Shown: positions 38,449-50,500, counted from the first letter of the stretch. The stretch: DNA of 64,000 nucleotides from Crotophaga sulcirostris (GCA_013397455.1 VYZB01000013.1:4645982-4709981); one strand, 5' to 3'. The notes: generated from the sequence alone by a model not told the origin. Made by a program: numbers and translations.

Positions 38449-38598
38449 GAGAATCACCTGAAACTTGAATGGGCCAACATCTATGAAATTAAAGACTTAC
38501 CACTAATTGAAATGACTCGCTCTTACAAGATCACCCAAAGCAGGGAGATTGGATTGGCTTTCCACATGGTTTTACAGCTGGTTATGAAGCAGCCCTAG
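38449..38598 (+). other. Exon-like open segment behind a splice acceptor (candidate terminal exon)
   Basis: TTTTTATTTTGATTCACAG ends at 38448 and forms an acceptable acceptor. From 38449 one frame is open for 49 codons to TAG (38596-38598); the same frame stays open upstream to a stop at 38389. The peptide starts 'ENHLKLEWANIYEIKDLPLI' and looks like ordinary protein in composition, but I recognise no domain. Two AATAAA hexamers lie about 265 bases downstream (38859 and 38869). Against it: acceptors and 49-codon openings occur by chance, and no neighbouring exon is visible. A decayed transposon fragment is another possibility. Confidence 0.15.
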
Positions 38599-39642
38599 CT
38601 TATTAGTTCTGCTAGGTATATCAAATGTGTTTCAATATCTTTCATGACAATTTGTGAATGTTTCTAGTGCTCAACAGTAAAAAGCTTAATAGGAGTGAAC
38701 ATTTGTAATATGATACAGGGTTCCTCTACCAATGATAGCATTTTTCTCCCTGTTGCCAGAAGGATTTTTTTTTAAAGTGAAGTTTTACAGTAAATAGAAG
38801 TGACATTCTCCAAAGGCACCAGATGCAAAAAATATAGAATATAATGGTAAAAAATATTAATAAACCAAAATAAAACCACATTTAGTGAGGCTATGACAGA
38901 TTTAGGTAAAGTTCAATCATTTTTCTCTATTTTTTTCATAAAAAATGGTTTCATAGTCTCAAAAATATTTTTAACAAAATATGCTAGTGTAATTTGTCCA
39001 AAAGAAAAAAAAAAAGAAAATAAAAGAAATATTTTTCAGATGAACTTACAAAGTTTCCCCATTTCTATTTCTGTCTGTGTGAAACAGAAGGAAAAGTTAA
39101 TCATAGAGTTTTGTTTCTTTAAATAATTTTTCTTATGGATAATTTGATTAATGTTATTCATCTAGTTCTACCAAATAGATAATGAGAATACTGGCAATAG
39201 AGTGTTGGCACGTTGGTAAGAAACATGCCTTTGAAGAGCCTGTTACCTTTTACAGCTATAAGCCAAATGAACTATACAAAGTCAAGGGAACAGTCTTGGT
39301 TCAAAGAGTAAATCGAAATGAAAATATATGTCTTCAATTAGTCCAAGTTTAATGTTACCCTGGATTGGTTTCAAATACTATGAGTTTGGTTTTTTTGTTT
39401 TGTTTTTCAAATAAAACCCATAAACTACAAATGAAATGTTTCAGCTTCTCACAATTCTCCCCTACTTCTGCTGAAGTAGTGCCAAATCTGTGAATAATCA
39501 GTTCAGTCAGTCCAAGTCCATCCTTTTTCTTTTTTATTATTAATAAATTAAATGCAATATTTGTAACAAATTTATAGAGCTGCAAGCAACAGTCACATGC
39601 ACAGATGAGTCTGAAGTCCTCCTCCTGGAAACCTATACACAT

Positions 39643-39924
39643 CTAGGCACTGGGGGAATTGTGTGCTACATAGAAAAAAACCTGAGATCTGTCCTGGTCC
39701 CCACATTCACTAGAAGAGCATAACTCTAATCCGCATCTATTCCCCTCCTCTGCACACACCCGCCGCCCCCAAACTTGGGTTCCCCCTCTCGGCTCGCTGG
39801 AGTTCAACTGTTCATGTGAGGAAGTCAGCAGGTTTACAGCACAGCCGAGCTCAGTACTGCACAGAGAGAAAGAGCAATGACAGATGAACAGAACTGTGAT
39901 TTGAATGCGAAGAAAGCGCAACAT
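39643..39924 (-). other. Short ORF with signal-peptide-like start (93 codons), unproven
   Basis: The minus-strand frame begins 'MLRFLRIQITVLFICHCSFS', a basic start plus a hydrophobic core, with a plausible cleavage site near residue 23. The rest contains eight or so cysteines and a C-rich DNA pocket. It matches no family I know. A possible splice donor (CTCAGGTTTT on the minus strand) lies near its end, around 39680. A chance ORF is the default explanation because hydrophobic starts are frequent in T-rich codons. Confidence 0.1.
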
Positions 39925-41685
39925 CAGGGGAGAAGAGGATGGGTAGTGAACCAGCAGAAAATGGCCTGACTGCAGGAGATGTCTGCTGGGTGGAGGGAGT
40001 TATCTGTTGTTCCCTTCTTGATCCTACAGGACCAAGGTTCGTCTTACAGCATCTTACATTATCCAGTTTGATGACTTATCCTCATCTTGGCAGAGATAAG
40101 CTACATCCAGTCATGCAATCAATGAGGATTTAGGCCTTGCGTGTTGACCTCCTGCCCTTATGGCTGAGCAGTAAGTGAAGTAGTAAGTCACTAGCTCCAA
40201 AACTCTGCTGACAGCACGTGCTGAAATAGTGTCAGTTTTGATGGGTGAGCCTTGAGCAGTTTAAATGGTCAAGCATTTGTCAGATGGCCAGAAAGGCGAC
40301 GAATATTCAGAAAAAGACCTGAGAGTCTGATGGAAATCATTATAATGTATTTTTTCGGGGGAATGCTCAGCTGCTAGCTGTGGGGACGTTTTTGCCACAG
40401 CAGTTTCTTATTTTGAGGAACTCAGCACTCAAGAATGGGGAAATGGCAATGCATTAGCTGCTGAGGACAGAAGCAAGCACCCTGCTCCTGTGTAGCAGTG
40501 GTAGAGCCTGTTGAAAAGCAGTCTGTAAAGATAATGGAAAGCAAAGGTGAACTGTATGAGCCCATTAGGTGTTCCCATTGCTTGTGCTAGGGTTGTTACC
40601 AGCCAGCATACCCCATTTGTAGGGAGCCAAGACTGAACTGTTTTTTTATCTCTTTCAGTTGGTGGGGACTCACTTCCTGAGAATAACTTAAGGCACTGAC
40701 TACCAAGTGGGTCATATGCCTGAATATTTAATTTATAGCCACACCCAAGTTTCACAACTCTGAGCATAACCTCTTGTTTTATAAGGAGAACTCCCACTAA
40801 GTTGCCTGGAGTTTTGTAACAGGGACTTTACATTTGCATAATTTTCCCCATAATCCATCCTACATAATCAGGACCTAAAGCCTCATCATATTAAATCCTG
40901 CAGTGTTTAGGTCCCATCAAATCCTGCTAAAGGCTAAATAAATCAATACATTGTTTTTTTTAAATGATATCAGAAAGTCTTGGAATTTTGACTTGCCTCT
41001 TTGATCTTAAGATCGATGTAACTCAAAGACACATAACCCGCTCCTTGAAATCGTGTTTATTTCTTGCATGGACTAATTGCAAGCTTGTCCTCCATCACCA
41101 GGGAATTTGGAAAGGAAAATTTGATTTTTTTCTCCCTTTTGGAGGACCATTGCTACTGTCCCTAGATGAAAATGAGTTTCTCAAGGGAGTTAATTATCAA
41201 AGTCATCTGTAATACATTAGCCCTTGATTCACTTGTGCTGTACAATTGTTACAAAGAAATATCAGCTGTCAGTGTATAGTTTTGTTGTCTTATCAGTCAA
41301 GAGTTTGATGCAATTCTAATGCATAGACAACTTCTTTGTTCTGGTAATGAAGTACAATAGTGCTTTGTCTGCAAGTAGGAAGTAGGAAAAGTGAGAGACG
41401 AGTTCTGGGTGGGTGGTGATGGAGTGGTGGTGATGTGTACTGAAAGCAACATCAGCATAAAGGGCTGGGACTGGGAAAGCTCTCCGAAGAACATGCTGTA
41501 ATGTAAAAGTTGTGTAATGATAGGAAAATACTAAAAAAATAATTGAGAGTGTCTGAAAGTCACTGATCTTTTCCTGTTGCTGCTCTTTTAGACATAGTTA
41601 CTGCTTTTGTTTTCATGCCGGCATGTAAGTGAAAGGCTGCAGGTGATGGCTAATTAAAGCTATAGCAGCCGTCATGCTGGCTATT

Positions 41686-41709
41686 AAAAAACAAAACAAA
41701 ACAAAACAA
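41686..41709 (+). repeat. (AAAAC)n microsatellite
   Basis: About four copies of the AAAAC unit after a short A run. Simple sequence, likely length-variable. Confidence 0.9.
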
Positions 41710-42136
41710 GAATATAGGAATGGGCTTGGAGAAAGAGAATAAAAAACATTTACTCTGTTATGCTCTTTCTCTCAGCAGCTCATGCTGGATATTTCATAGC
41801 AAGAAAAAAAGAGAAAAAGCAACTGACTCAAGCTCATAAGGCTCATCACCTCTGTATTATTATGCTATAAGTGGTAACCTAAGAGTCTGATAATTCAGGT
41901 CCACATGATTCCTAATGTGGTATGAGTAAAATGAAAATGAATTTGAATCTGCTGTTTGATATTCAGTGTCAACAAATGCAGTAAAACTATTTGTAAATCA
42001 GAAGTTGTGTAAGCAAGCAAAATAGTTGTAACATCTTTCTCCAATTGATTACAGGAGAGGTACTTGTTATTCTGGTACCTAGAGAAGCAATCCGTATCAT
42101 AATATAGCTTTAATATAACAGGCAGAACGTTTAAAA

Positions 42137-42500
42137 CAAACAAAGGAAGTAACTTTTCTTTTGACAGATAATTAACTGGCAGAACTCACTGCCACAGGAT
42201 GTTGTGGAGTCCAAAAGCTTAAGTGGCTTAAAAGGAGTTTGAAAATTTTGCTGAAAATAAATCCATATGTGGCTGTTTAATAACATAGTCCAGTCACAAC
42301 CCTTGACTCAGAAATTCCCTGAATAACTGGCTACTCAGAAATACTAGACAAAGTGATAGAAAGACTCCCTTCTGCTTTCTGTGTTTTAAAATTGTTAGTG
42401 TTTTGGCCTCTGCTACCATTCATTGGTGGAAAAATAATACCGGACTAGATGGACTTTTGGTGTGATGCAATGTGATATATAGTTTTTGTGCTCTTGTTAT
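42137..42500 (+). mobile_element. Old CR1-group LINE 3' fragment of a deep amniote type
   Basis: The segment begins 'aacaaacaaaggaagtaac', then 'gaactcactgccacaggatg' and 'gttgtggagtccaaaagctt'. Later it has 'ggactagatggacttttggt' and ends in a block like 'atggcaattcttatgttct'. This is the ordered signature of the old CR1 group shared by turtles, crocodilians and birds, which ends in the 'ggatggacctttggtctgaccca' block. It lacks the ATTCTATG tail of the bird-specific copies. Many substitutions and no open frame mark it as old. The subfamily cannot be fixed without a search. Confidence 0.8.
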
Positions 42501-43184
42501 GAAGTGGGGTAACACACCACTGTGAAATCCCAAGCCTGAGCAGCAATAGTGTTCACCCAAGCTTATCATACTTCAAAGTCTCTGAGTTTTCTGCAGAAAT
42601 ACTTTGTTGACCTTCTCCAATATGCCAATTGGATTAGAGAGTTGGGGTTGGATTCAGGAGGATTTCGTGCCTTCCTGCCTCTAACAGCGCCTTGCTGAGT
42701 AATTGGCAGAACACATTTTCCATCTTGTTATCTCAGTTTCTCCCTGTGTTCATATGAGGGAAGAGAACACTGACCTGCAATTAGAGATGTTCCCGTTAAG
42801 ACTACTTGCAAAAATACCTCATTTGCATTATTGTGAACTATTTGTGGTAAGCTTCTTAACCTGTCTCATTTTGGTAAAATTCATGCTTCCCTAGAAAGCT
42901 GTAGTTTATTTTGAGCTTTAAACTCACCAAATAGTCTCAAGTTCTTTATTTTAGTACTCTGAATTGCTGAGGTCACATCTATAGAAATGTGGACTGTAAA
43001 GACACTAAGCCATCTCTCTTTTCTGTAATCTGGTTGGGATTTGTCTTGTAAGAGTAAGTTTTTGCATGGTTTAACAAAATATTTTTGCCATTCTCTTTCA
43101 TTAATTCCTTCCCCTTGGTATTCTTTTTTTAATACTTTCTTATCTGTTTATTTCAAACTCTGTCTTGCTGTTATATTTTTCTTG

Positions 43185-43215
43185 CCCCATCTCCCCCCTA
43201 CCCCTCCCACCCTCC
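43185..43215 (-). other. Strong G-quadruplex motif on the minus strand
   Basis: The minus strand reads G3-T-G3-A-G4-TA-G6 with further G runs on either side. Loops of 1, 1 and 2 bases make this one of the most stable classes. A second, weaker motif lies on the plus strand at 43281-43307 (G3-T-G3-TA-G3, an 11-base loop, G4), inside the tandem repeat. Confidence 0.8.
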
Positions 43216-43276
43216 TTTTTGTCACTGTTATAAAAAAACTTTACCTATTACACTACCTAAAAACCTGGTTCCTGCT

Positions 43277-43346
43277 GTGAGGGTGGGTAGGGCTGCCATA
43301 CCTGGGGACCAGTGAGGATGGGTAGGGTTACCAGCCATGAGGACCG
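43277..43346 (+). repeat. 35-bp tandem duplication, two copies
   Basis: Copy one is 43277-43311 and copy two 43312-43346. They agree at 27 of 35 positions by my count, sharing GTGAGG, TGGGTAGGG and CCA blocks in register. The units are G-rich and contrast with the flanks. It may be a remnant of a longer minisatellite. Confidence 0.8.
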
Positions 43347-43394
43347 GCTGGGGAGCCAGATGTTGGTGCGCCCCTCAGCTCTGCAGAGCAGCAG

Positions 43395-43407
43395 CACCCT
43401 CTGCTGG
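43395..43407 (-). promoter_or_regulatory. CTCF-like binding site
   Basis: The minus strand reads CCAGCAGAGGGTG. This fits the CTCF core consensus CCASYAGRKGGCR at 12 of 13 positions; the mismatch is T for C at position 12. CTCF is the vertebrate architectural zinc-finger protein. The site lies in a GC-rich pocket with G-quadruplex motifs, a setting often found for CTCF sites. Occupancy cannot be judged from sequence. Confidence 0.4.
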
Positions 43408-46400
43408 GACCCGGTAAGGTTCTTCCCTCTCTGGGTCTTGGTACAGTGCAAAGAAAACCTTCAGAGAGGAGTTCTGTACAAAAGGTGGGTACATTCCCTT
43501 CTGTGCCTTCCTCTTCCTGTTACCCTCTCTGTGTGTTATAGAAATGGGGAAGTTTCAGTCATTTTCCATCTCTTAAATTAGAGCTGGAGGAGGACCCTGA
43601 GCAGAAGCATTTTGCACAGTTGGGCTTTATGGGTTGTTTCTGGGCTAGATCCCAATTGAGGAGTCAAAGATTTTTCAACGTTTTTTAGGAAGTCTTAGAG
43701 AAAGAAGTAATAAACATCAAATAAATAAGTGATGTGAGGCTGATGTTGACAATCTTTCTATTTTTTCTAAGTATCTTTTGGAAAATATATGAAAATATTT
43801 TCCCACATAAAAAGAAAACGAAACAGGATATAAATGAGTCTGGAAGATTACTTGTCTGTATAATATCAAACACTTTGTGTTTGCAAGGAGGATTAAAAAA
43901 TGAAGATGAATCGATCTAAATCAGAGATAAAGCTTTTAAAAGATCCCAAAGAAGTTATTTAATTAAAAATATGTAGTGAAGACAAAAAAACACATTAAAG
44001 CCTTGTGAACGCTATGCTGTTCAGCAATTAATGATTGCTAAGAAGTGGTTTGTGAAGCTGCAAGGGTTAACACAATAAAGTGCTGTGTAAACTAAGATAT
44101 AAAAACCACGGTTATATTGCAAGCATGTATTCTTTTTCCTAACTCAACGAAAAGATGCTCACTGCAGTTTCTTTAAGAGCTCCAAGAGGGGCTCATGGAT
44201 CCGTGTCACCTCAGAATTTTTTCTGCTAATGCAGTAGAGCACTTTGTCCTGCAGGAAGAGTAAGTGTCAACCATTGCAGCCAGGAAAGGGGAAGGGAAGA
44301 GGGAAGCGAAATTAAAGATTCAATAATGGGTTCTCTCAGTCTTGACAGAGGTGACTCTCCTGTGGTGTCTGGAGGCCAGACCTGTAGCTGGCATGTGGAA
44401 TGAGGGATGAAGATAAACTGGGTGGCTCAAAAAGAGGAAAGCAGTAAATGAAAAAAGAAGTGAGAAATTGCTATGTGAAAAATGATAGATTAATAGCCTA
44501 AATGGCTCTTAAGCAGCCATTATTTGTGACAAAATACCAGACTTTGTAAGAGATGAACTGAGACGTTGCCAAAATCTTTTTTCATGGACTGCCAGAGATG
44601 CTGAATACCCACACATTTTATTTGCTTTAGTAGGGCCTTTGAGTCTTCAGTATCTGAAAATCCGTCAAAAAAGCATATTTCTTTGTTAATCCAAATATAC
44701 CTTGAGAGAAGGTAATTAGGTTCTGTAAAGCTGAAGATTCATGAGGAAATAAGACTTGTAGCTTTTTAGAATCTGACTCTGAGAAAGTACGTTCAAAGTA
44801 AGACTAGTCATAAATATAATTTATTAGTACTATGGAAAAGACAGAATAATCCACCAAGTGTACAGAATCATGTCAACCATAAACAGGACATCAACAAGGA
44901 TTGGAGGAGGAGTGTCTGACTGTTGCAAGAAGTCTTGCAGAGGGCGGACTTGATTTGATAGTAGAAAGATATGTACCATTGTGTGAAGACAAGTAAAAAA
45001 ATGTATTAAGAAAAGAAAGTTAAGTATAATAACAGTTCATAAAATATCCCAACAAATTGCAAAAGAACTCCCATTTGGGTTTATTAAAGCCTACCCAGAA
45101 AATAAAATGTCCAAGAAATGAAAGAAAACTCTGAATGTTTACAGAAATTAGGTTAGAGGATAATCTAAGTAAGAAAAGAAAGAAAAAGGTGGAAAAGGAT
45201 ACAAAGTTGAGTAAAAGGATGAAGGAAAAGGAGAAGAGCAGACCACCTGAAGCTTTTTAATTGGTTTAATGAAAGTGTTTGGGGAAAATACTGTAATATT
45301 TGGATAAAATATTCAAATGGTAATTTGAATGGTACCAAATTGTGCATATGATATTTAGTCTTTTAATTGACTTGAAGACATGAATAGTGATAGCACTTAC
45401 TTACAAGTAGATTAGCACTTCTTTGCTGAGAATACAGGTACAGCCTAGCATCTATTTACTGAAGATTGATTTTGGTCAGTGTCCTGTAAACAGGACAAAT
45501 AAATGAGTGTGCAGAACCATCTTTTTGGCAATTTACAGACACACTACCAGAACAACTGATATACTTCAGTCTATGCTAATTATGTGAAAGTTCTTGAAAT
45601 GGTTTATTTCACAGAGCTTTTGCTTTATGGAAGATATGTGGCTCATTGAGATGAAATCAAATTGTAAATTCACACTGATGGAAAATCAACCAGTCAAAGA
45701 CAGTGTTTCAGTGAGCAAATGTTTACCAATAAAAAGAAATGTTCCAGTTTCTAACACCAGCCTTCAAAAACTGCCTGTTTTTTTTGTGGACCTCATTGCG
45801 TAAAAGCAAGTATAAAGGAAACACCTCAAGGCTTGCAAATCTACTCTAACTTTTTCAGCGTTTGCATTTTCTGAAGTCTCTCTTGGAGTACATTTGTGCT
45901 TTCAGTTTCTTCAGGGAAGCAATTTTTTCATTATTGCACAAGTCTGATTACTGACACTTTGGACTGCTGATACTGTAGCTATCAGTTTAGTATAGGAATA
46001 TTCTATCTAAAATGCAGTTTCTGAGTAAACTGAATTGAAAGAAAAATGTATTTTCAGTTCTTTATAGCTATTTTATTTTAAACTCATTAAAAAACTTTCT
46101 GCATGTAACCCACAAATTATGATACAACACCTGAGGGAACTGTAGCTGGAACGCTTCATTTACCTTTGCAAGGACGTTCCAAAGCTGGGAAGGAGAGAAC
46201 TTTGACCAAGGACAGATGTTTCATCTTGATTATGTGTTTAATAAAAAGCACACAAATGTCACAGTGTTTCATAGAATAGGTGGCTGGTTATTTATCTCCA
46301 CTAAGCAGCACATCATTTATCATGATACATAAATTGTATTTGTCTCCTTTTTTTTTTTCAATAATATGAACTTCACAGATTCAAAATTATGTATCACTTT

Positions 46401-48676
46401 CAGACTCTCTCAGGTCACTATGTCCAATTATTTGGTAATGAGAATTTTGCCACTTCTTTCTACTGAGTGTTTTACTTTTCAGCAGACAAAAGCAGAAGAG
46501 TGCATCCTGACACAGTATACAGCTACATAACTCTGCAAACTGATCCTGCTGCTGAGAGAGCTGTGATTCACCGGGGTTCTATGTGTCTGGGTCACCCAAA
46601 GCAGAAGCACTTAGATGTTTCAGGCGTGAACTCCCAAACCTCTTGCCATTCTTAAAGGACTTCTCCAGCTTAGATACCCGACTACTGTTGTCGGTGGGAC
46701 TGATGTGAGTGGAAGGTGAACATACTCTGGGAAAAACATCTTTATTGGACTAGTAGGCTAATCCATAGGGTAAGTCATCTCATAAACTGGAAAAAAACAG
46801 AAGTCCCACTTTAAACAGACCTGTGCTGTTCTTCTGAGTGTTCTGTGAGCCCTTGGCCATAATATAAAATGTCTAAGTATCATCCACTGCCTTCTAGCAG
46901 ATAAGGCCAAATGGATCCATCTTAAGTAGTGTGTGTGCCCTGTCGTGTTTCCCCTCCCTGCCCCCAACATTATTGACACTTGAAAAGTTTTGCTACTTGA
47001 GTTCATTGTATCTATTTTTGCCAGCATGGATTATTACTTGGTATGACAACCTAGTATTACTGAGAAACAAGGTATCTAACTGAGAGAAGTATCAGGGTCA
47101 AGGTATTTTTCTGCCTGTATAGCCATCTAAAACTGCAGGTAGTTGACAAAATAATTCAGTCATATACATGCTGAAGACATAACCTTTTCTGATTGAAAGC
47201 AGCAGGACTGTTCGGGTACAGATTATGGGAGAGGATCCAAAGAAACCTTCAAGGAAACCATTGTATGCTTATAAAAAGACCAAAGAGGCTGAATTTCCCT
47301 CTGTCAAGGAATTTTTCCTGCTAGTCAAGAGACTTGTCATTCCTGTATCATTGTCTGGGACTCCGACTCCCAGCCCATACCAGCTTCTCAAGGTACACAT
47401 CTCATGGTGGGAAAAGAAACAGCTGCTTATAATGTCCTGCCTCAGACAACAGTTCTAGGATAGCGCTTATGTGTCCTTTATGCACATTTAAAGGAATGAG
47501 CTAGGAGCAGGAAAAAAAGAAATTAGTTAAGGTAAGAGGTGTATGGAGCCCATGTAGTATCCAGCAGATGCATGGCCAAAATCTATAAAGACTAAACCAA
47601 AAGATTGTGGATAACAGTAAGCTCTATGGCCCTGGTGTTAAGAGATTTAGAGCTTGGACATTTGTCTCTGCTATCCATCAGACTTGTGCTGTCATCGATT
47701 ATTGTGGAGAAAGGAGGGTTAATGTGGTCTTTGCAATTCATTATTGCTTATTCGATCAAGTGAAGGCAGGCAACAAACCCTACTGTTTTTTAAAAAAAAG
47801 CCCTTATCCAAAGTTGTTGCCATTTTGAGCCTGTGCCAAGACGGTTAGTGCGGCATAGGCACCCCTCCCCTTTTTTCCCCTATATCGCTTTTGCTGTTTC
47901 TTGGTTAGATTCCAAAAGGGAAACACAGTTAGTGCAAAATATTTTTTCCAAGAGCTGTAACTTGAAGGGAGAAGATAGCGTTAATTATCTTAAGCAGTGT
48001 TGTGACTTCCCGAAGCAAGGGTGCAGAAACATTGCTAGGGAGTTGCAAACTCCTAGAAGAGACTTTAAGCATTGTAGCACGTTCAGTGCAAGACAACAAA
48101 AATCAGACTGTAATTACTGACTACAGATTTAAGCACTCAGTCTACTCTGGAAGGCATGAATTGCTGCCAGAAATAAAATATGATTAGAAATTCTCTAGGT
48201 GTTTTAAACACTTCTAGCCAGTAGTTGTGGCCTGTTCTTATTCCTCTGTCCTGGACATGTGATCTGATCATGATTTCCAGGCCTCTTTAAACCGAAAGCT
48301 CAGTTAATAGATCATCCAGGAGAACCAAGCTAAAATTCTCCCTTTTTGCAGGCAGTTGTAAACTGAAAATATTCATGGCTGTTTAGTCTGCAAGATTCAT
48401 TACTACACTGGGCCTCACGAACAGCATTCTGGGTAAAAGCAAGAAACAAATCCATGCTGAAAACAACCAAACCGTTTCATCTTTAGGAAAATTACTGGTG
48501 CCATGGACTATCGTGATGTATGCAGAACTGGCTCCTTGGTATCTCTGTGAAATGCTTTCTTTCTACTGTCTGGAATTCACTCTTTGAACATCAAGATGAT
48601 TTCTCTCTACAGTTATTGTTTTTGATGAGGTTTGTTTGCAAACAAATAGCTACTTTCGGGAGGGCAGAGGTTAGCG

Positions 48677-49611
48677 TCATAGAATCATTAAGACTGGAAA
48701 ACACCTCTAAGATCATCAAGTCCAACTGTCAGCCTAACACCACCATGCCTACTAAATCATGTCCTCAAGTGTCAAGTCTACATGTTTTTTGAACACCTGC
48801 AGGAACGATAACTCAACCACTTCCCTGGGCAACCTATCCCAATCCTTCACCACACCTTCAGTAAAGACATTTTTCCTAATAGCCAATCTAAACCTCCCCT
48901 AACACAGCTTGAGGCCATTTCCTGTAGCTCTACCACTCCTTACTTGTGAGAAGAGATCAACATCCACCTTGTTATAACTTCCGGTCAGGTAGTTGTTGAG
49001 AACAATAAAGTGTCCCCTCAGCCTCCTCTTCTCCAGGCTAAACAACTGCAGTTCCTTCGGCAGCTCCTAATAAGACTTGTACTCTGAACATGCTCCAACA
49101 GCTCAATGTCCCTCTTGCAGTGAGGGGACCAAAACTGAACATGGTATTCAAGGTGCAGTCTTATCAGTCCTGAGTATAGTGGCATGATCACTTCCCTACT
49201 CCTGCTGACCACATTATTTCTGGTACAAGCCAGGATGCTGTTGGCCTTGGACACCTGTCCACACTTCTGGCTCATGTTCAGCCAGCTATCGACCAACATC
49301 CCTAGGTCCTTTTCCGTTAGGCAGCTTTCCAGCCACTTTTCCCCAAGTGTTGCATGGAGTTGTTTTGACCAAAATGCAGGACCTGGCACTTGGCCTTGTT
49401 AAACCTCATACAATCAATCTCGACCCATTGATCCAGCCTGTCCAGATACCTCTGCAGAGCCTTCCTACCCTCAAACAGACCAACAATCCCGCCCAATGAC
49501 ACAATTTGGTGTCATCTGCAAATTTACTGAGGGAACACTCAACCCCCTCATCCAGATAATCGATTAAGATATTAAACAAGACTGGTCCCAAACCTGAGCC
49601 TTGGGGAATCA
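48677..49611 (-). mobile_element. CR1 LINE, 5'-truncated, about 0.93 kb
   Basis: In minus orientation the tail starts at 48677 (one TCATAGAATCATT unit) and the body extends to 49611. Decayed ORF2 pieces are visible. A frame at 49612-49406 begins at the reverse transcriptase '[16 protein letters not shown]' segment and keeps an intact FADD box at 49522-49511. A second frame (49389-49018) has '[15 protein letters not shown]' and '[20 protein letters not shown]'. The frames are broken relative to each other, so the copy is inactive. The 5' end stops just ahead of the 'PQGS' motif and faces the 5' end of the next CR1 across about 60 bases. Confidence 0.95.
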
Positions 49612-49673
49612 TACGTGTATTGCAAGGATGTAGGTGTTGTTAGTCTGCTGCACAATCCTTTATTTTCTTGACT

Positions 49674-50500
49674 TTGACAGGCTTGAGAGGTGGGCCAATG
49701 CAAAACCAATGAAGTTCAACAAGACTAAGTACAAGGTCCTGCACATAGGCAGTGGCAATCCCCTGCACAGGCTAGAGGTTCAAGGAATTGAGAAAAGCCC
49801 TGTTGAGAAGGATTTGGGAGTACTGGTGGATGAAAAGCTGGGCGTGAGCTGACAATGTGCGCTCACATCCCAGAAGGCTGACTGTATCCTGGACTGCATC
49901 AAAAGTATCGTGGCCAGCAGGTTGAGGGAGTTGATTCTCCCCCTCTGCTCTGCTCTCATGAGGCCTCACTTGGAGTACTGCATCCAGCTCTGGAACCCTC
50001 AGCACAGGAAGGACATGGTCTGCACAGGATCTGTTAAAGTAAGTCCAGAGTAGGGTTGTGAAGATGATCAACAGAATGGAACATCTCTTCTATGAAGACA
50101 GGCTGCGAGATTTTTGAGTTTTCAGCCGGGAGAAGAGAAAGCTCTAGCTAGACCTTAAAAGAGCCTTCCAGTACCTAAAGGGGGCCTACAAGAAACCTGG
50201 AGAATGCCTTTTTACAAGGGAACATAGTGACAGATAGTGAACTGAAAGAGGGTAGATTTATATTACATATAAGGTAAAAAATCTTCACTCTGATGGTGGT
50301 GAGGCACTGGAACAGGTTGCCTACAGAAGCTGGAGAAGTCATGGTTACACTATCCCTGGAACTATGGGCCAGGTTGGATGGGGCTTTGGGCAGTCTGATC
50401 TAGTGGAAGATACCCTTGCCCATGATAGGGGAGTTGGAACTACATGGTCTTTAAGAGCCCTTCCAACTCAAACTATTCTATGATTCTATAATTCTATAAT
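49674..50500 (+). mobile_element. CR1 LINE, 5'-truncated, about 0.83 kb
   Basis: Plus orientation. The start is truncated just downstream of the reverse transcriptase FADD region. A frame at 49634-49852 shows 'DRLERWANAKPMKFNKTKYK' and then 'EKDLGVLVDEKLGVS'. Later text encodes pieces equal to '[17 protein letters not shown]' (about 49968-50018). The end is the CR1 UTR 'cccttccaactcaaactattc' in parts, followed by three octamers of the ATTCTATG/ATTCTATA kind at 50475-50500. Frames are broken, so it is inactive. Differences in tail and text from the neighbouring minus copy suggest separate insertions. Confidence 0.95.

Larger units (their letters stand above)
37332..42136. other. Non-coding stretch with pyrimidine-rich segments
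   Basis: Apart from the separate entries (38271, 38449, 39643, 41686) nothing is recognised. A CT-rich patch also lies at about 37370-37425. A C-rich and CpG-containing pocket at 39755-39800 is unusual against the AT-rich background. Confidence 0.5.
42501..48676. other. Non-coding stretch with one compact GC-rich cluster
   Basis: Mostly AT-rich and unrecognised. The exception is 43181-43450, which holds a G-quadruplex motif, a 35-bp tandem duplication and a CTCF-like site (separate entries). Other open frames (up to 95 codons, at 47833-48120) have no recognisable features. Confidence 0.55.

Noticed and set aside
46262..46285. 'tttcatagaatagg' as a CR1 tail
   Set aside because: Only a single octamer with no CR1 body on either side.
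47225..47458. ORF starting 'MGEDPKKPSRKPLYAYKKTK', faintly like an HMG-box protein start
   Set aside because: Only the first few residues resemble that family; the remainder has no HMG-box pattern, and the frame is just 77 codons.
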